From Terrimonas_B sp041743125 (GTDB lineage Bacteria > Bacteroidota > Bacteroidia > Chitinophagales > Chitinophagaceae), in assembly GCA_041743125.1 (NCBI GenBank), contig JBGTNK010000187.1:5245-69244 (forward strand): a DNA stretch of 64,000 nt, written 5' to 3'. The first letter of the stretch is position 1; each line of letters begins with the position of its first letter. The translations under genes and the position numbers were made by a program. The notes under the pieces are model-generated. The model ran no database searches and was not told the DNA's origin. It saw nothing but the letters and a program-made list of their open reading frames with translations. This document shows positions 43,340-52,059 of this stretch, piece by piece.

Positions 43340-45661
43340 TTATCCTTTCTCTTTTATAAGATCAATTAAAAGTGATGGTAATAGTACGAGATTAGTAAAC
43401 GTAGCTGTAACCAGGGTTAGGGAAGTCAGCCAGCCCAATGCCTGCGTGCCACCAAAACCACTAAAACTAAAAATGATAAAACCTGCTATCAAAACCATTG
43501 AAGTATAAATAATACTGATACCTGTACTGTGGATGGTTTCAATTACTGTGTTCTTAATGTTGAATTGTTGATTAGAGAGCTCTTGTTTATAATTTACCAA
43601 AAATCGGATAGTAATATCTATAGCAATACCCAGGGCCACACTAAATATTAAAACGGTTGAAGGTTTTAGGGGAATACCAGCCCATCCCATTACCCCTGCT
43701 GTAATTACAAGAGGTATTACATTGGGAATAAGAGAGCACAACAAGATTCTGATTGATTTAAACAAGTATAACATACAAAGAGCAATTAATAGGAATGCCC
43801 AAAATATACTTTCTTTTAAACCATTTATTATAAATCGGCTTCCTTCAAGAAAAGTAATGCTGGTGCCGGTAAGTTGCACATTGTATTTATCTTTTGGAAA
43901 TAATTGATCTACCCGGTATTGAATCGTATCCAGAATTTCAGGCAGGCGAACACTTCCTACGTCCGCCATGGATACACTGATCCGGGCTTCCTGTCTTCCT
44001 GAATCCATGAAAGTAGAAACCAGCCTGGTAAATGAATTTTTGGGAGCAGAGGAGTCACCTTTGAAACTTAAGTATTGTGCCAATGCCGGAAGATCATACT
44101 CTGCCGGCATAGAATAATTGGAGCTGTCGCCTTCAAAAAATGCCTGCTTTGCAAATTTCAATCCCTCCGTAATGCTTAAGGGACGGGCGATTTCAGGCAT
44201 AGCAGCAATAAATTGCGATAAGGAGTCAATTCGCAAAAGGTTAACTAGTATTCGTGATACGCCATATTTCTTTTTAGTATCAACCAGGATTTCCAGCGGC
44301 ATGACGCCTTTAAAATTTTTTTCAAAAAACTTCAGGTCTGTATAAATTTTATCTGTTTTCGGGAGATCGTCAACAATAAAGCCCACACTTTTCAATTTAA
44401 AAATGCCGGCAACAGAAAATGCTACAATAACCAACGTAACGCCGTAAATCAACCGGCGATGATTCAAACTCCATCGTTCCAACCTGGCTAGCCACCGGTT
44501 TAGCCGTGGATTATGTAAATATTTTGTATGTCTTGATTTTGGCGCTGGTAAAATACTTAAAACCACAGGTATTAAGATTAAAGAAACAAAAAACAACACC
44601 ATGATGTTAATACCTGCTACGACACCAAATTCCTGCAGAATTTCGCTTTTAGTTAAAGCAAAAACAGCAAATCCAATAGCGGCTGCAAGGTTACAAAACA
44701 AAGTAACGATGCCCATCCGGCTGACCATAGTTACTAAGGCCTCTTCCCTATTGCCTTTATCGTTATATGCCGTATGATATTTATTAAGAAAATAAATACA
44801 ATTAGGAATTCCTATAACTACAATCAGAGGGGGAATAAGGGCTGTCAATAATGTGATCTTGTAGTTTAGCAGATGCATGGTACCCATACTCCACAAAACA
44901 CCAATTATTACTACGGCTAATGACAAGATCATGGAACTGAAAGAGCGAAAGAATATTAAAAGGATCAACGCCGAAAGTATTACACTGGCCAGTAAAAACC
45001 ACTTCATTTCATCAGCTATCCTTGTGGAAAGTTCAGTTCGGATCAAGGGCAAACCACTTAGATAAATTTCCTGGTTATTTTCCCTGCCAAAAGTTTCAGT
45101 TAGTTTTCTGATATCTCCCACTACCGCATTTCTTTGCTTTGAATTCATCACATTTCTATCTATGCTCACGCCCATCAACCAGGCATTGGTCTTTGGATTA
45201 TAAAGCATCCCCCTGTAGAAAGGAAGGCTTAAAAAAATTTGGGCACTGCTGTCTATTTCTGCCTGTTTTAATTTTTTTTCAGAAAATATGGCAGTTCCAT
45301 TCAATTTCTCGGTTGCGGAATCCTTCATAAGATTAACCGCAGAAGGCACAGAAATTATATCTGTGACACCCGTCACCTTTTTAAGTTCTTGATGAAGGTG
45401 AACATAATCATTAAATATTTTTTCTTTAAAAAGCCCGGGAGTTTGAATGCCGATAACCAATAGATTTCCGTCCTGCCCATATTTTTGTTTGAAAGCCTGG
45501 TACGTTTTATTGGCCGGATGATTAGCCGGAATGGCCCTGCTAAACTCATAGCTTAATTCCACCTTTACCGCATGGTAGGTCATAAATGCTGTGGCGGCGA
45601 GAAGAATGATTAACAGGGGCCATCGGTTAGCAAGAATAAATTGTCCGGTTTTTCGCCACAT
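43340..45661 (-). CDS. MMPL/RND family exporter
   Basis: A 773-residue inner-membrane transporter with about twelve helices in two repeats, each with one helix followed by a large periplasmic loop and five helices. The family pattern is seen in LVVIGIPNCIYFLNKYHTA and VALGIAIDITIRFLVNYK. It belongs to the MMPL-like RND group, which moves lipids or other hydrophobic molecules using proton motive force; the cargo here is not known. Adaptor and outer-membrane efflux proteins are absent nearby. It is transcribed alone on the minus strand. Confidence 0.85.
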   Translation of the reverse strand: MWRKTGQFILANRWPLLIILLAATAFMTYHAVKVELSYEFSRAIPANHPANKTYQAFKQKYGQDGNLLVIGIQTPGLFKEKIFNDYVHLHQELKKVTGVTDIISVPSAVNLMKDSATEKLNGTAIFSEKKLKQAEIDSSAQIFLSLPFYRGMLYNPKTNAWLMGVSIDRNVMNSKQRNAVVGDIRKLTETFGRENNQEIYLSGLPLIRTELSTRIADEMKWFLLASVILSALILLIFFRSFSSMILSLAVVIIGVLWSMGTMHLLNYKITLLTALIPPLIVVIGIPNCIYFLNKYHTAYNDKGNREEALVTMVSRMGIVTLFCNLAAAIGFAVFALTKSEILQEFGVVAGINIMVLFFVSLILIPVVLSILPAPKSRHTKYLHNPRLNRWLARLERWSLNHRRLIYGVTLVIVAFSVAGIFKLKSVGFIVDDLPKTDKIYTDLKFFEKNFKGVMPLEILVDTKKKYGVSRILVNLLRIDSLSQFIAAMPEIARPLSITEGLKFAKQAFFEGDSSNYSMPAEYDLPALAQYLSFKGDSSAPKNSFTRLVSTFMDSGRQEARISVSMADVGSVRLPEILDTIQYRVDQLFPKDKYNVQLTGTSITFLEGSRFIINGLKESIFWAFLLIALCMLYLFKSIRILLCSLIPNVIPLVITAGVMGWAGIPLKPSTVLIFSVALGIAIDITIRFLVNYKQELSNQQFNIKNTVIETIHSTGISIIYTSMVLIAGFIIFSFSGFGGTQALGWLTSLTLVTATFTNLVLLPSLLIDLIKEKG

Positions 45662-45979
45662 AGTTTTGTTGTTTTAATAGGCTGGGTTATTTGTACAGCC
45701 GGCCTTTATAAGGCAAGGCGATGCAAAGAAACATAAAAACAGCAAGCCTTACTGTTTCTGAAGCTGAGTTTCTGAATTGTCTTTACAAAAAAAGCAGATT
45801 AAGAGAGAAAGTATTCTTCCGCCAGTCTCAATTGTTTACAATAATTTTAAAAAATTTTGTTCCCTCATTCGACAAAAAGACGTTTCATTCAAAATTCTAT
45901 TGCTTATCGACGGTGAATTAATCGGCTACCCGTTACGCTTGTAAGTTCACGCAAATTAAAATGAATCAAGAAAATTATT
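45662..45979. other. Divergent gap between exporter and recO
   Basis: 318 bases with the start regions of both genes. A 66-codon frame at 45721-45921 has no family likeness and no ribosome site, so it is not called. No exact TAnnTTTG box is present; TATGTTTC on the minus strand is a near match. Confidence 0.45.
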
Positions 45980-46726
45980 TTGGCAGATAAACTTCATCAT
46001 ACAAAGGGTATTGTTTTGCGCTCTGTAAAATATGGGGAGACCAGTTTAATAGTTTCTGTATTCACTGAAAAGTTTGGAATTCAGTCCTACCTGGTAAACG
46101 GAGTAAGGATGTTCACCAAAAAGGGAAACGGCAAAGCCAGCTTGTTTCAGCCTACCGCCATATTGGATATGGTTGTTTATCATAATGAACTCAAGCAACT
46201 ACAAAGGATTAGGGAATTCAAATGGGGATTTTTATATCAAAACATATTGTCTGATGTAAGAAAAAATTCGGTGGCTCTCTTTATGACGGAGTTGCTCACT
46301 AAATGTCTGAAACAACCTGAACCGAATAATGATCTTTTCCAATTTGCTGAAGATTCTTTTATCCACCTGGATGCGGCAAATGATATCGTTACTGCCAATT
46401 ATCCCTTATTTTTTGCCCTGCACCTGCCTGTTTTTTTTGGGTTTCGGTTTATTGACAATTACTCAGAAGTTTTTCAATTTCTTGATTTGAAGGAAGGTGA
46501 ATTTTTAAAAGGACCGCCAGGACATCCGCATTTTCTTGATGAGAAACAATCTTTTTATACGTCTCAATTTTTAAAAGTGCTTCATCCTGCGGAGTTGGAA
46601 GGTATAAGGCTTAACAGGGAATTCAGAAGAAACTTGTTGTATTCCATTGAAATCTATTATGCCTTGCAAATTCAGGATTTTGGTGTGATGCGTACCTTAC
46701 CGGTACTCAGGGAAATATTAAGTTAA
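45980..46726 (+). CDS. recO: DNA repair protein RecO
   Basis: A 248-residue protein that helps RecF/RecR load RecA on SSB-coated gaps and anneals single strands. The N-terminal OB-fold starts HHTKGIVLRSVKYGETSLIVSVFTEKFG and includes YLVNGVR. The helical C-terminal region matches the Bacteroidota type, without a zinc finger. The only suitable start is TTG at 45980; an in-frame stop lies just upstream. Its end meets the convergent amidohydrolase gene with 23 bases between. Confidence 0.9.
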   Translation: MADKLHHTKGIVLRSVKYGETSLIVSVFTEKFGIQSYLVNGVRMFTKKGNGKASLFQPTAILDMVVYHNELKQLQRIREFKWGFLYQNILSDVRKNSVALFMTELLTKCLKQPEPNNDLFQFAEDSFIHLDAANDIVTANYPLFFALHLPVFFGFRFIDNYSEVFQFLDLKEGEFLKGPPGHPHFLDEKQSFYTSQFLKVLHPAELEGIRLNREFRRNLLYSIEIYYALQIQDFGVMRTLPVLREILS

Positions 46727-46749
46727 CCTGGGAAAGAAAAAAAGAATGA

Positions 46750-47931
46750 TCATGCGATTCTTTTGGAGTCGGTCAAATTTTCATCACACCATACTATTCC
46801 CGGTTTTTTTCCTTTTTCAAAACTACCCAGTACATGATCCATTTTTAATGCCCTGGCGCCATTGATAGTTGCCCATTTCAATAAAAGCTCATTTTTAATG
46901 CCCGGAAAATGCTGGCGAAGGGTTCGCATTTCAGCCAGAATGCTCAATTGATGGTTGGAAGCAAGACTATCAGTTCCTAATACGATGGTACAATCTTCCC
47001 TTATTAATGATTCCACATTTGGCAGAAGCCCACCTACATACAAATTTGCATTGGGACAAAGACACCAATACAGCCAGGGCATGTCCGGCGATTGCATGGC
47101 AAAGAATATATCATCATCACTTGTATGTACATTATGCACCACTATTATTTGTTGGTTCGGGAGAAATTTTTGCAGATAGGTTTGAAGGCTGCTTTTCCCC
47201 GAAGAATTGAAATGAGCAGAGTCAATATTGAATTGTTTATAAAGTTGAAGAAACTCTCCCTTCTTTTCTAAAAACAATTCATTTTCAGCTTTTGCTTCCT
47301 GGTTATGAAAGGTCAACAAAAGGTTGCCAGGAAAATAAACGATTTCTTCCCATAATGCGGGGGAAACGGAATAGGGGGCATGAGGCACTATTGAGTTTTT
47401 CCCGGTTTTTACATTGCCTTCGAAACCTGAGTAAATATTTTCAAACGAATAATAAATCTCCTTTGCGATGTTAAATCGAATCCCGGCCTGCTCTGGTTCA
47501 AAGCCTGTTACCTCTATGAAATTGTGATAGAAAATTTCACTCTTTGATTTTTGGGAGAAGGTTAATGTAGTATTGCAAATATCTCCTATTGCCACAATAC
47601 CATTTTCTTTCATTTCTTCTTCTGCAATTTCAATCGCTCTCAGTATTTCATTTTCCGGGGAATGCCGGTTACTCATAACCTGGGAAATAAATGAAATCAA
47701 TCCTGGTTTCTCATTAATTTTTTCTTTCATGTGGCTAAGCTCCAGGTGGCAATGGCAATTGATAAAACCGGGGGTCAGTATGCCTTTAAAAACCTTCACC
47801 TCTTCTCCTGCATCAATTTTGTTTACAATATCTATTACCACTCCTTCGCCGGTAGTTATCAAAACAAATTGATCGTCCCAAAAGCGGTATCCATCAAAAA
47901 GCTGATCAGCACTGAACTTTTGAATAGCCAT
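46750..47931 (-). CDS. Amidohydrolase family protein (COG0402-like)
   Basis: A 393-residue metal-dependent hydrolase of the amidohydrolase superfamily. Metal and catalytic motifs are visible: INCHCHLELSH (HxH), VPHAPYSVS, TFHNQEAKAENE, VVHNVHTSDD and LGTDSLASN (Asp). The family deaminates or hydrolyses ring compounds. In some bacteria close relatives are aminodeoxyfutalosine deaminases of menaquinone synthesis, but no other futalosine-pathway gene is in the window, so I leave the substrate open. It is divergent from prfA. Confidence 0.8.
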   Translation of the reverse strand: MAIQKFSADQLFDGYRFWDDQFVLITTGEGVVIDIVNKIDAGEEVKVFKGILTPGFINCHCHLELSHMKEKINEKPGLISFISQVMSNRHSPENEILRAIEIAEEEMKENGIVAIGDICNTTLTFSQKSKSEIFYHNFIEVTGFEPEQAGIRFNIAKEIYYSFENIYSGFEGNVKTGKNSIVPHAPYSVSPALWEEIVYFPGNLLLTFHNQEAKAENELFLEKKGEFLQLYKQFNIDSAHFNSSGKSSLQTYLQKFLPNQQIIVVHNVHTSDDDIFFAMQSPDMPWLYWCLCPNANLYVGGLLPNVESLIREDCTIVLGTDSLASNHQLSILAEMRTLRQHFPGIKNELLLKWATINGARALKMDHVLGSFEKGKKPGIVWCDENLTDSKRIA

Positions 47932-47944
47932 ACATCTAATTCTT

Positions 47945-47952
47945 TAACTTTG
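47945..47952 (+). promoter_or_regulatory. -7 box TAacTTTG upstream of prfA
   Basis: Exact TAnnTTTG match about 70 bases before the prfA ATG, just after the amidohydrolase start. No clear TTG -33. Confidence 0.4.
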
Positions 47953-48021
47953 CCACCCCCTATTTGGGGCCGGGTAAAATTGAACTTTAAATTTCGTATT
48001 TCGTACTAAGCTGATATAAAG

Positions 48022-49086
48022 ATGCTGGATAAACTTGAAGCTATAAAAGGAAGACTTGATCAATTAGGGTTAGCATTAACTAATCCCGAGATTGTAAGTA
48101 ATAATAAGAAATTTGTAGAGACCAGTAAAGAATACCGTAGCCTGGAGAAAATTGTGATGGCTTACATTGACTACAAGAAGATTTTAGATGATATTGATTT
48201 TTATAAAGAAGCTCTGGACGGCGGTGATGAAGAACTAAGAGAACTTTCAAAATCAGAAATGCCGGGACTGGAAGAAAAAAAGGTGAATACAGAAACATAT
48301 ATCCGGCAGTTGCTGATTCCTAAAGATCCACAGGATGAAAAGAATGCCATCCTTGAAATTAGAGCAGGAACAGGTGGGGATGAGGCGAGTTTATTTGCCG
48401 GTGATCTGCTAAGAATGTATATCCGTTATTGCGAAAGAAAGGGATTAAAAACTGCGATATTGAGCGAAAATGAAGGTACAGTAGGGGGTTACAAAGAAGT
48501 GCAATTGGAAGTGACAGGTGATGATGTTTATGGAACATTGAAGTTTGAAAGCGGTGTGCATAGAGTACAGCGGGTACCTCATACGGAAGCAAGTGGACGA
48601 GTTCACACATCTGCCGCTACTGTGGCAGTAATGCCGGAAGCTGAGGAAGTTGACTTTGAATTAAATCCTGCAGATGTAAAAATGGAGACGGCCAGAAGCG
48701 GAGGGGCAGGAGGTCAAAATGTAAATAAGGTAGAGACCAAAGTATTACTTACACATATACCTACAGGAACTGTGGTGGTGTGCCAGACCGAAAGATCTCA
48801 ATTGGGTAACCGGGAGAAAGCCATGCAGATGATGAGGACAAAACTATATGAGGAACAAGTAAGAAAGCAGGAAGAAGAAATTTCCAGACATCGTAAAAGT
48901 CTTGTCAGCTCAGGTGACCGGAGTGCCAAGATCAGAACTTATAATTTTCCACAAGGTCGTGTTACTGATCACCGCATAGGGCTCACTGTTTATAACCTGG
49001 ATGATGTATTAAACGGGAATATCCAGGAGTTTATTGATAATTTACAATTTGCTGAAAATTCTGAAAAAATGGCCAGTCAGCAATAA
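48022..49086 (+). CDS. prfA: Peptide chain release factor 1
   Basis: A 354-residue class I release factor that ends translation at UAA and UAG. The catalytic GGQ is in SGGAGGQNVNKVETK near residue 230; the anticodon-like region and RVPHTEASGRVHTSAATVAV follow family order. No internal frameshift is needed, unlike many RF2 genes, so RF1 is the better call. It is likely single-gene, with a -7 box upstream and a terminator at 49098-49130. Confidence 0.95.
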   Translation: MLDKLEAIKGRLDQLGLALTNPEIVSNNKKFVETSKEYRSLEKIVMAYIDYKKILDDIDFYKEALDGGDEELRELSKSEMPGLEEKKVNTETYIRQLLIPKDPQDEKNAILEIRAGTGGDEASLFAGDLLRMYIRYCERKGLKTAILSENEGTVGGYKEVQLEVTGDDVYGTLKFESGVHRVQRVPHTEASGRVHTSAATVAVMPEAEEVDFELNPADVKMETARSGGAGGQNVNKVETKVLLTHIPTGTVVVCQTERSQLGNREKAMQMMRTKLYEEQVRKQEEEISRHRKSLVSSGDRSAKIRTYNFPQGRVTDHRIGLTVYNLDDVLNGNIQEFIDNLQFAENSEKMASQQ

Positions 49087-49097
49087 GCTTTTATTCC

Positions 49098-49130
49098 GGT
49101 AAGAAATGGGGCCTTCTTTCCAATTTTTTT
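49098..49130 (+). terminator. Terminator after prfA
   Basis: GGTAAGAA (49098-49105) pairs with TTCTTTCC (49114-49121) with one mismatch, 8-base loop, followed by AATTTTTTTT. It ends the prfA transcript within 50 bases of the stop. Confidence 0.6.
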
Positions 49131-49370
49131 TATATAAAAGCAGGTTTTGATTTCTTCTGTCGTTCAACACATTAATATAGCCTTCTGACATGTCTCTTGT
49201 GGAGATTTTCAGTTTTAAGGATGAACCAGTTCTTTGTTTTTTCGATCGCTAAATCACCTCAATCAGGAAAAAATTCCACAACCTTTATGGTTGGAATAAA
49301 TTAATGGGGTAAAAAAAGTACTATGAGCCTTTTAAACTTTCATTAACAGCAGGTAGTATGGGAATGGCAG
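49131..49370 (+). other. Gap between prfA terminator and small-RNA promoter
   Basis: 240 bases without a credible gene. It has a bulged hairpin, ATTCCA..AACC/GGTTGGAAT near 49275-49300, of unknown role. Confidence 0.4.
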
Positions 49371-49484
49371 TAAATTTGTGTTATCAATTATAAATAAATC
49401 ATTGTAAATATAAAAGCAGACAATTTTCTCATAAGCAGTTAGTTTTGGTTGCGACCCCTGTTTCTACAGGGGTCTATTTTTTTT
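49371..49484 (+). ncRNA. Candidate small RNA with own promoter box and terminator
   Basis: TAAATTTG at 49371-49378 is an exact -7 box match (no good -33). A transcript from about 49384 would be about 100 bases, AU-rich, without an open frame, and end at a strong intrinsic terminator: GACCCCTGT (49453-49461) paired with ACAGGGGTC (49466-49474), loop TTCT, then TATTTTTTTT. The only upstream plus-strand gene, prfA, ends 370 bases away and has its own terminator. The 3' end overlaps the last codons of VanZ on the other strand by about 20 bases. Not recognised as 6S RNA, tmRNA or another known family. Confidence 0.38.
49453..49484 (+). terminator. Strong intrinsic terminator
   Basis: Perfect 9-bp GC-rich stem (49453-49461 with 49466-49474), TTCT loop and a run of eight T. 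It also covers the VanZ stop codon on the opposite strand. Confidence 0.8.
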
Positions 49485-49859
49485 ATACCATTGAATGCTA
49501 ATGATTACACCCAATAACGACCCCACTCCATCTGCAATAATATCTCCTGCATCAAAAGAGCGAAAAGGAACCCAATAAAGTTGAATAAATTCAATAGCGA
49601 CTCCATAAACAAAGCAAACCATCCCAATTAAAATAAATCTTTGAAATAATTTTTCTGTAACCTTATTTGCTTCATATACTGCCTTGCAGGATAATATTGA
49701 AAGAATAATAAAAATACCCAGGTGTACCCATTTATCAAAGATGGGAATTCGGTCCGTCCATTTTTCAGTAGGAAATGCCGGGGCAGGTAGCGTAAATAAA
49801 ACCGTAGAAACGATAAGCCAGGTAACGGCTGGAAAAAAGAACCAGTATTTTTTTTTCAA
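49464..49859 (-). CDS. VanZ family membrane protein
   Basis: A 131-residue membrane protein with four hydrophobic helices. The VanZ-like pattern is seen: DKWVHLGIFIILS, then YGVAIEFIQLYWVPFRSFDAGDIIADGVGSLLG. VanZ gives low teicoplanin resistance in enterococci, but most relatives, including this type, have no known role. The only usable start is a TTG at 49859 because an in-frame stop lies upstream. The final codons lie within a terminator hairpin of the opposite strand. Confidence 0.82.
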   Translation of the reverse strand: MKKKYWFFFPAVTWLIVSTVLFTLPAPAFPTEKWTDRIPIFDKWVHLGIFIILSILSCKAVYEANKVTEKLFQRFILIGMVCFVYGVAIEFIQLYWVPFRSFDAGDIIADGVGSLLGVIISIQWYKKNRPL

Positions 49860-49975
49860 AGGAGAAAATTTGCTGCAATGTTAATGGAATTTTTTTTTGC
49901 AAATGGAATTGACCGCGGGCTTGCCACTTATAATATGGTTACTTTACCATCAGGCAGAATTAGGATTGAAATAAA

Positions 49976-50001
49976 AAAGAGACCCCAAAAGAGGTCTCTT
50001 T
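49976..50001 (-). terminator. Terminator after the anti-sigma gene
   Basis: AAAGAGACC (49976-49984) pairs with GGTCTCTTT (49993-50001). On the minus strand it is followed by TTTTTTAT-type sequence, about 100 bases after the anti-sigma stop. Confidence 0.65.
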
Positions 50002-50102
50002 ATTTAACCAACTACAGAACCAAAAATCACTAATAGCAATTATGGTTTCTATAATTTATATACGGAAAGTTTTTCAGGTCAGATTTGATAAAATGAAAAT
50101 TG

Positions 50103-50873
50103 TTACAAATTTCCCAAAACATACATAGATCCCTGTGGTGTGGGATTGCCGCCCTTTTTCTCAAGGGTAATAGCGAAAGCCTGGGCTCCCTTTACATTTT
50201 TCATTTGAAGTAACAGTTTCTTTTGTGTAGAAAAAGAATCCATATCAATCATGCCAACATCAATGGGTTTGCCATCAAAAAGAGCCCACAACTGGTATTG
50301 TTTATCCTTAGCGGGCTTAGGAAGATTATTAACCAGGAGGTACACGTCTTTTGAAGTAGTATCCCAATAAACAGTAGCAAATGAAGCCGGTGAGGATTCA
50401 AGGCCTTTCATAGCAGCCACTTTTACTTGTGGATTCTGAACCAGCATGGCCAGGTCCTTCTCAAGGCTACTTAACCTGGCGACCGAATTATCATAGCTGA
50501 TCTGTAATTTCTGATTAAGATTATATTGGGCAATATTCCAAAATAGGCTTCCGGCTAATAAAATGACAGAAGCGGCCACAGCATATTTTAACCAATTTGT
50601 TTTAACTACTGCAGGGCCCGTATTAAGAGGGATAACCGTAGCTTCCGCATTCAGGATTAAAGCATTCATAATCTGCTCCTTTAGCTCCGGTGGAGGAGTA
50701 ATACCATTTTGCATTGCTTCCTTCTCCATTGCCATTTCAAATTCTATACGAGCCTGTGCCACTTCAGGATATTGTACGCACATGGCTTCAAACTCAGCCT
50801 GCTCTTCAGGTGATGCAAAGCCCAGTACATAGCTTTCAATGATGCCATTTGATATATATTCTTTGATGTTCAC
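50103..50873 (-). CDS. RskA-type anti-sigma factor
   Basis: A 256-residue membrane protein. A cytoplasmic N-terminus with ESYVLGFASPEEQAEFEAMC is the typical anti-sigma region, followed by a single helix (about 97-117) and a periplasmic RskA-like domain (VYWDTTSKDVYLLVNNLPKP, QYQLWALFDGKPIDVGMID). It should hold the sigma factor inactive at the membrane and release it upon an envelope signal, perhaps by proteolysis. Start is GTG at 50873, two bases after the sigma stop, so the pair is translated together. Confidence 0.9.
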   Translation of the reverse strand: MNIKEYISNGIIESYVLGFASPEEQAEFEAMCVQYPEVAQARIEFEMAMEKEAMQNGITPPPELKEQIMNALILNAEATVIPLNTGPAVVKTNWLKYAVAASVILLAGSLFWNIAQYNLNQKLQISYDNSVARLSSLEKDLAMLVQNPQVKVAAMKGLESSPASFATVYWDTTSKDVYLLVNNLPKPAKDKQYQLWALFDGKPIDVGMIDMDSFSTQKKLLLQMKNVKGAQAFAITLEKKGGNPTPQGSMYVLGNL

Positions 50874-50875
50874 TA

Positions 50876-51421
50876 TTAATTGATCAATGTTCTTAATTGT
50901 ATTAAAGCACTCCGTATTCTTGTTTTTACTGTGCCAAGGGGGATTTTCAAAATTTTCGAAATTTCATCATGCGTGTATCCCTGGAAATATGACATATCAA
51001 TCAGAACACGGTATTCATCTTTTAATTGGGAAATAACTTTTTTTAATCCAACATCAACTATTTGTGGTGAGGTGGATGTTCCCTGAATGTTCGTATCTAC
51101 GTTGTCTTGTATGGAATGGTTTTTTAAAGAATCCTGGTATCCGCGGGATCTAAGCTTATCAATGGCAGCATTTCTGGCCACGTTCATCATCCACGTAAAT
51201 AATCTGCCTTTTGTTGGGTCATAGGTGCCAATCTTTCGCCAGATATTTACAAATACCTCTTGCAAAACATCCCTGGCAATTTCCTGATCTGAAACAATTG
51301 ATCCTACGATACCTAACAAGGCACCAGAATAATTATCGTATAGGTAACTGAATGAATGATCTGTGCGCTGTTGAAGCAGTGCAATAAGCTCCTGTTCACT
51401 ATATGTGGTCTTAGTGTTCAA
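50876..51421 (-). CDS. ECF sigma factor, SigK/RpoE-like
   Basis: A 181-residue ECF sigma factor. Region 2 has SYLYDNYSGALLGIVG, DVLQEVFVNIWRKI and TWMMNVARNAAIDKLR; region 4 has SQLKDEYRVLIDMSYFQGYTHDEISK and IPLGTVKTRIRSALIQLR. Its partner anti-sigma follows after two bases. The start is TTG at 51421; no in-frame ATG lies near. It is the second ECF system of the window and differs from that at 21335 in having a standard RskA-type partner. Confidence 0.93.
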   Translation of the reverse strand: MNTKTTYSEQELIALLQQRTDHSFSYLYDNYSGALLGIVGSIVSDQEIARDVLQEVFVNIWRKIGTYDPTKGRLFTWMMNVARNAAIDKLRSRGYQDSLKNHSIQDNVDTNIQGTSTSPQIVDVGLKKVISQLKDEYRVLIDMSYFQGYTHDEISKILKIPLGTVKTRIRSALIQLRTLIN

Positions 51422-51494
51422 ATAGTTGGTTAAACTGGGAAAATGTATATTTCTTTTCTTATAATCATATACGCAAACAAAGTATAGACGGATT

Positions 51495-51872
51495 TTATCC
51501 TACAATCGATTTATATCCTGCAGCGTCCAAAAGCTCCTCAACATCTGATGGATTGTCAACCGTCATTTTCACCATCCATCCCTCCCCATAAGGGTCTTTA
51601 TTAATTAGTTCTGGAGAACTGGTAAGAGCGGGATTTATTTCATTAACGGATCCGTCAACCGGCAAAAAAAGATCAGAAACAGTTTTAACCGCTTCTACTG
51701 TTCCAAATACCTCGCCTGCTTTTAATTGTTTACCTACCGTTTCCACTTCCAGGTATACAATATCCCCTAATTCACTCTGTGCAAAATCAGTAATTCCAAT
51801 GGTTGCAACATTGCCTTCCAATGCTATCCATTCATGGTCCTTGGTATATCGAAGATTATCAGGATAATTCAT
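51495..51872 (-). CDS. gcvH: Glycine cleavage system H protein
   Basis: A 125-residue lipoyl carrier that shuttles the methylamine group between P, T and L proteins of glycine cleavage. The lipoyl lysine is Lys63 in GTVEAVKTVSDLFLP. KDHEW near the start and NKDPYGEGWMVKM are family motifs. The frame is open further upstream to 51962, but this 30-residue extension is unlike the family; ATG 51872 gives the normal length. CATATTTG, one base from the -7 consensus, lies about 18 bases upstream. gcvP and gcvT are elsewhere. Confidence 0.93.
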   Translation of the reverse strand: MNYPDNLRYTKDHEWIALEGNVATIGITDFAQSELGDIVYLEVETVGKQLKAGEVFGTVEAVKTVSDLFLPVDGSVNEINPALTSSPELINKDPYGEGWMVKMTVDNPSDVEELLDAAGYKSIVG

Positions 51873-52059
51873 AATGAATGTTTTGTAACGCAAATATGAG
51901 TAAAACGGTTTATAAAATGCCAGACTTTTATTTTTTTTCGCGTTTCGCCGAATTATTGCCACCGTTCATGGCATTAATTGCACCATTTATCGGCATTGAC
52001 TTTACCGTTCTGTGACACGAGGGTATCTTTGGGCACCTTATCAAAAAAGAAGGACTATT

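Noticed and set aside
45721..45921. 66-codon plus-strand frame before recO
   Set aside because: No recognisable protein features and no start signals.
49190..49252. 20-codon frame starting MSLVEIF after prfA
   Set aside because: Too short and without a ribosome site or promoter.
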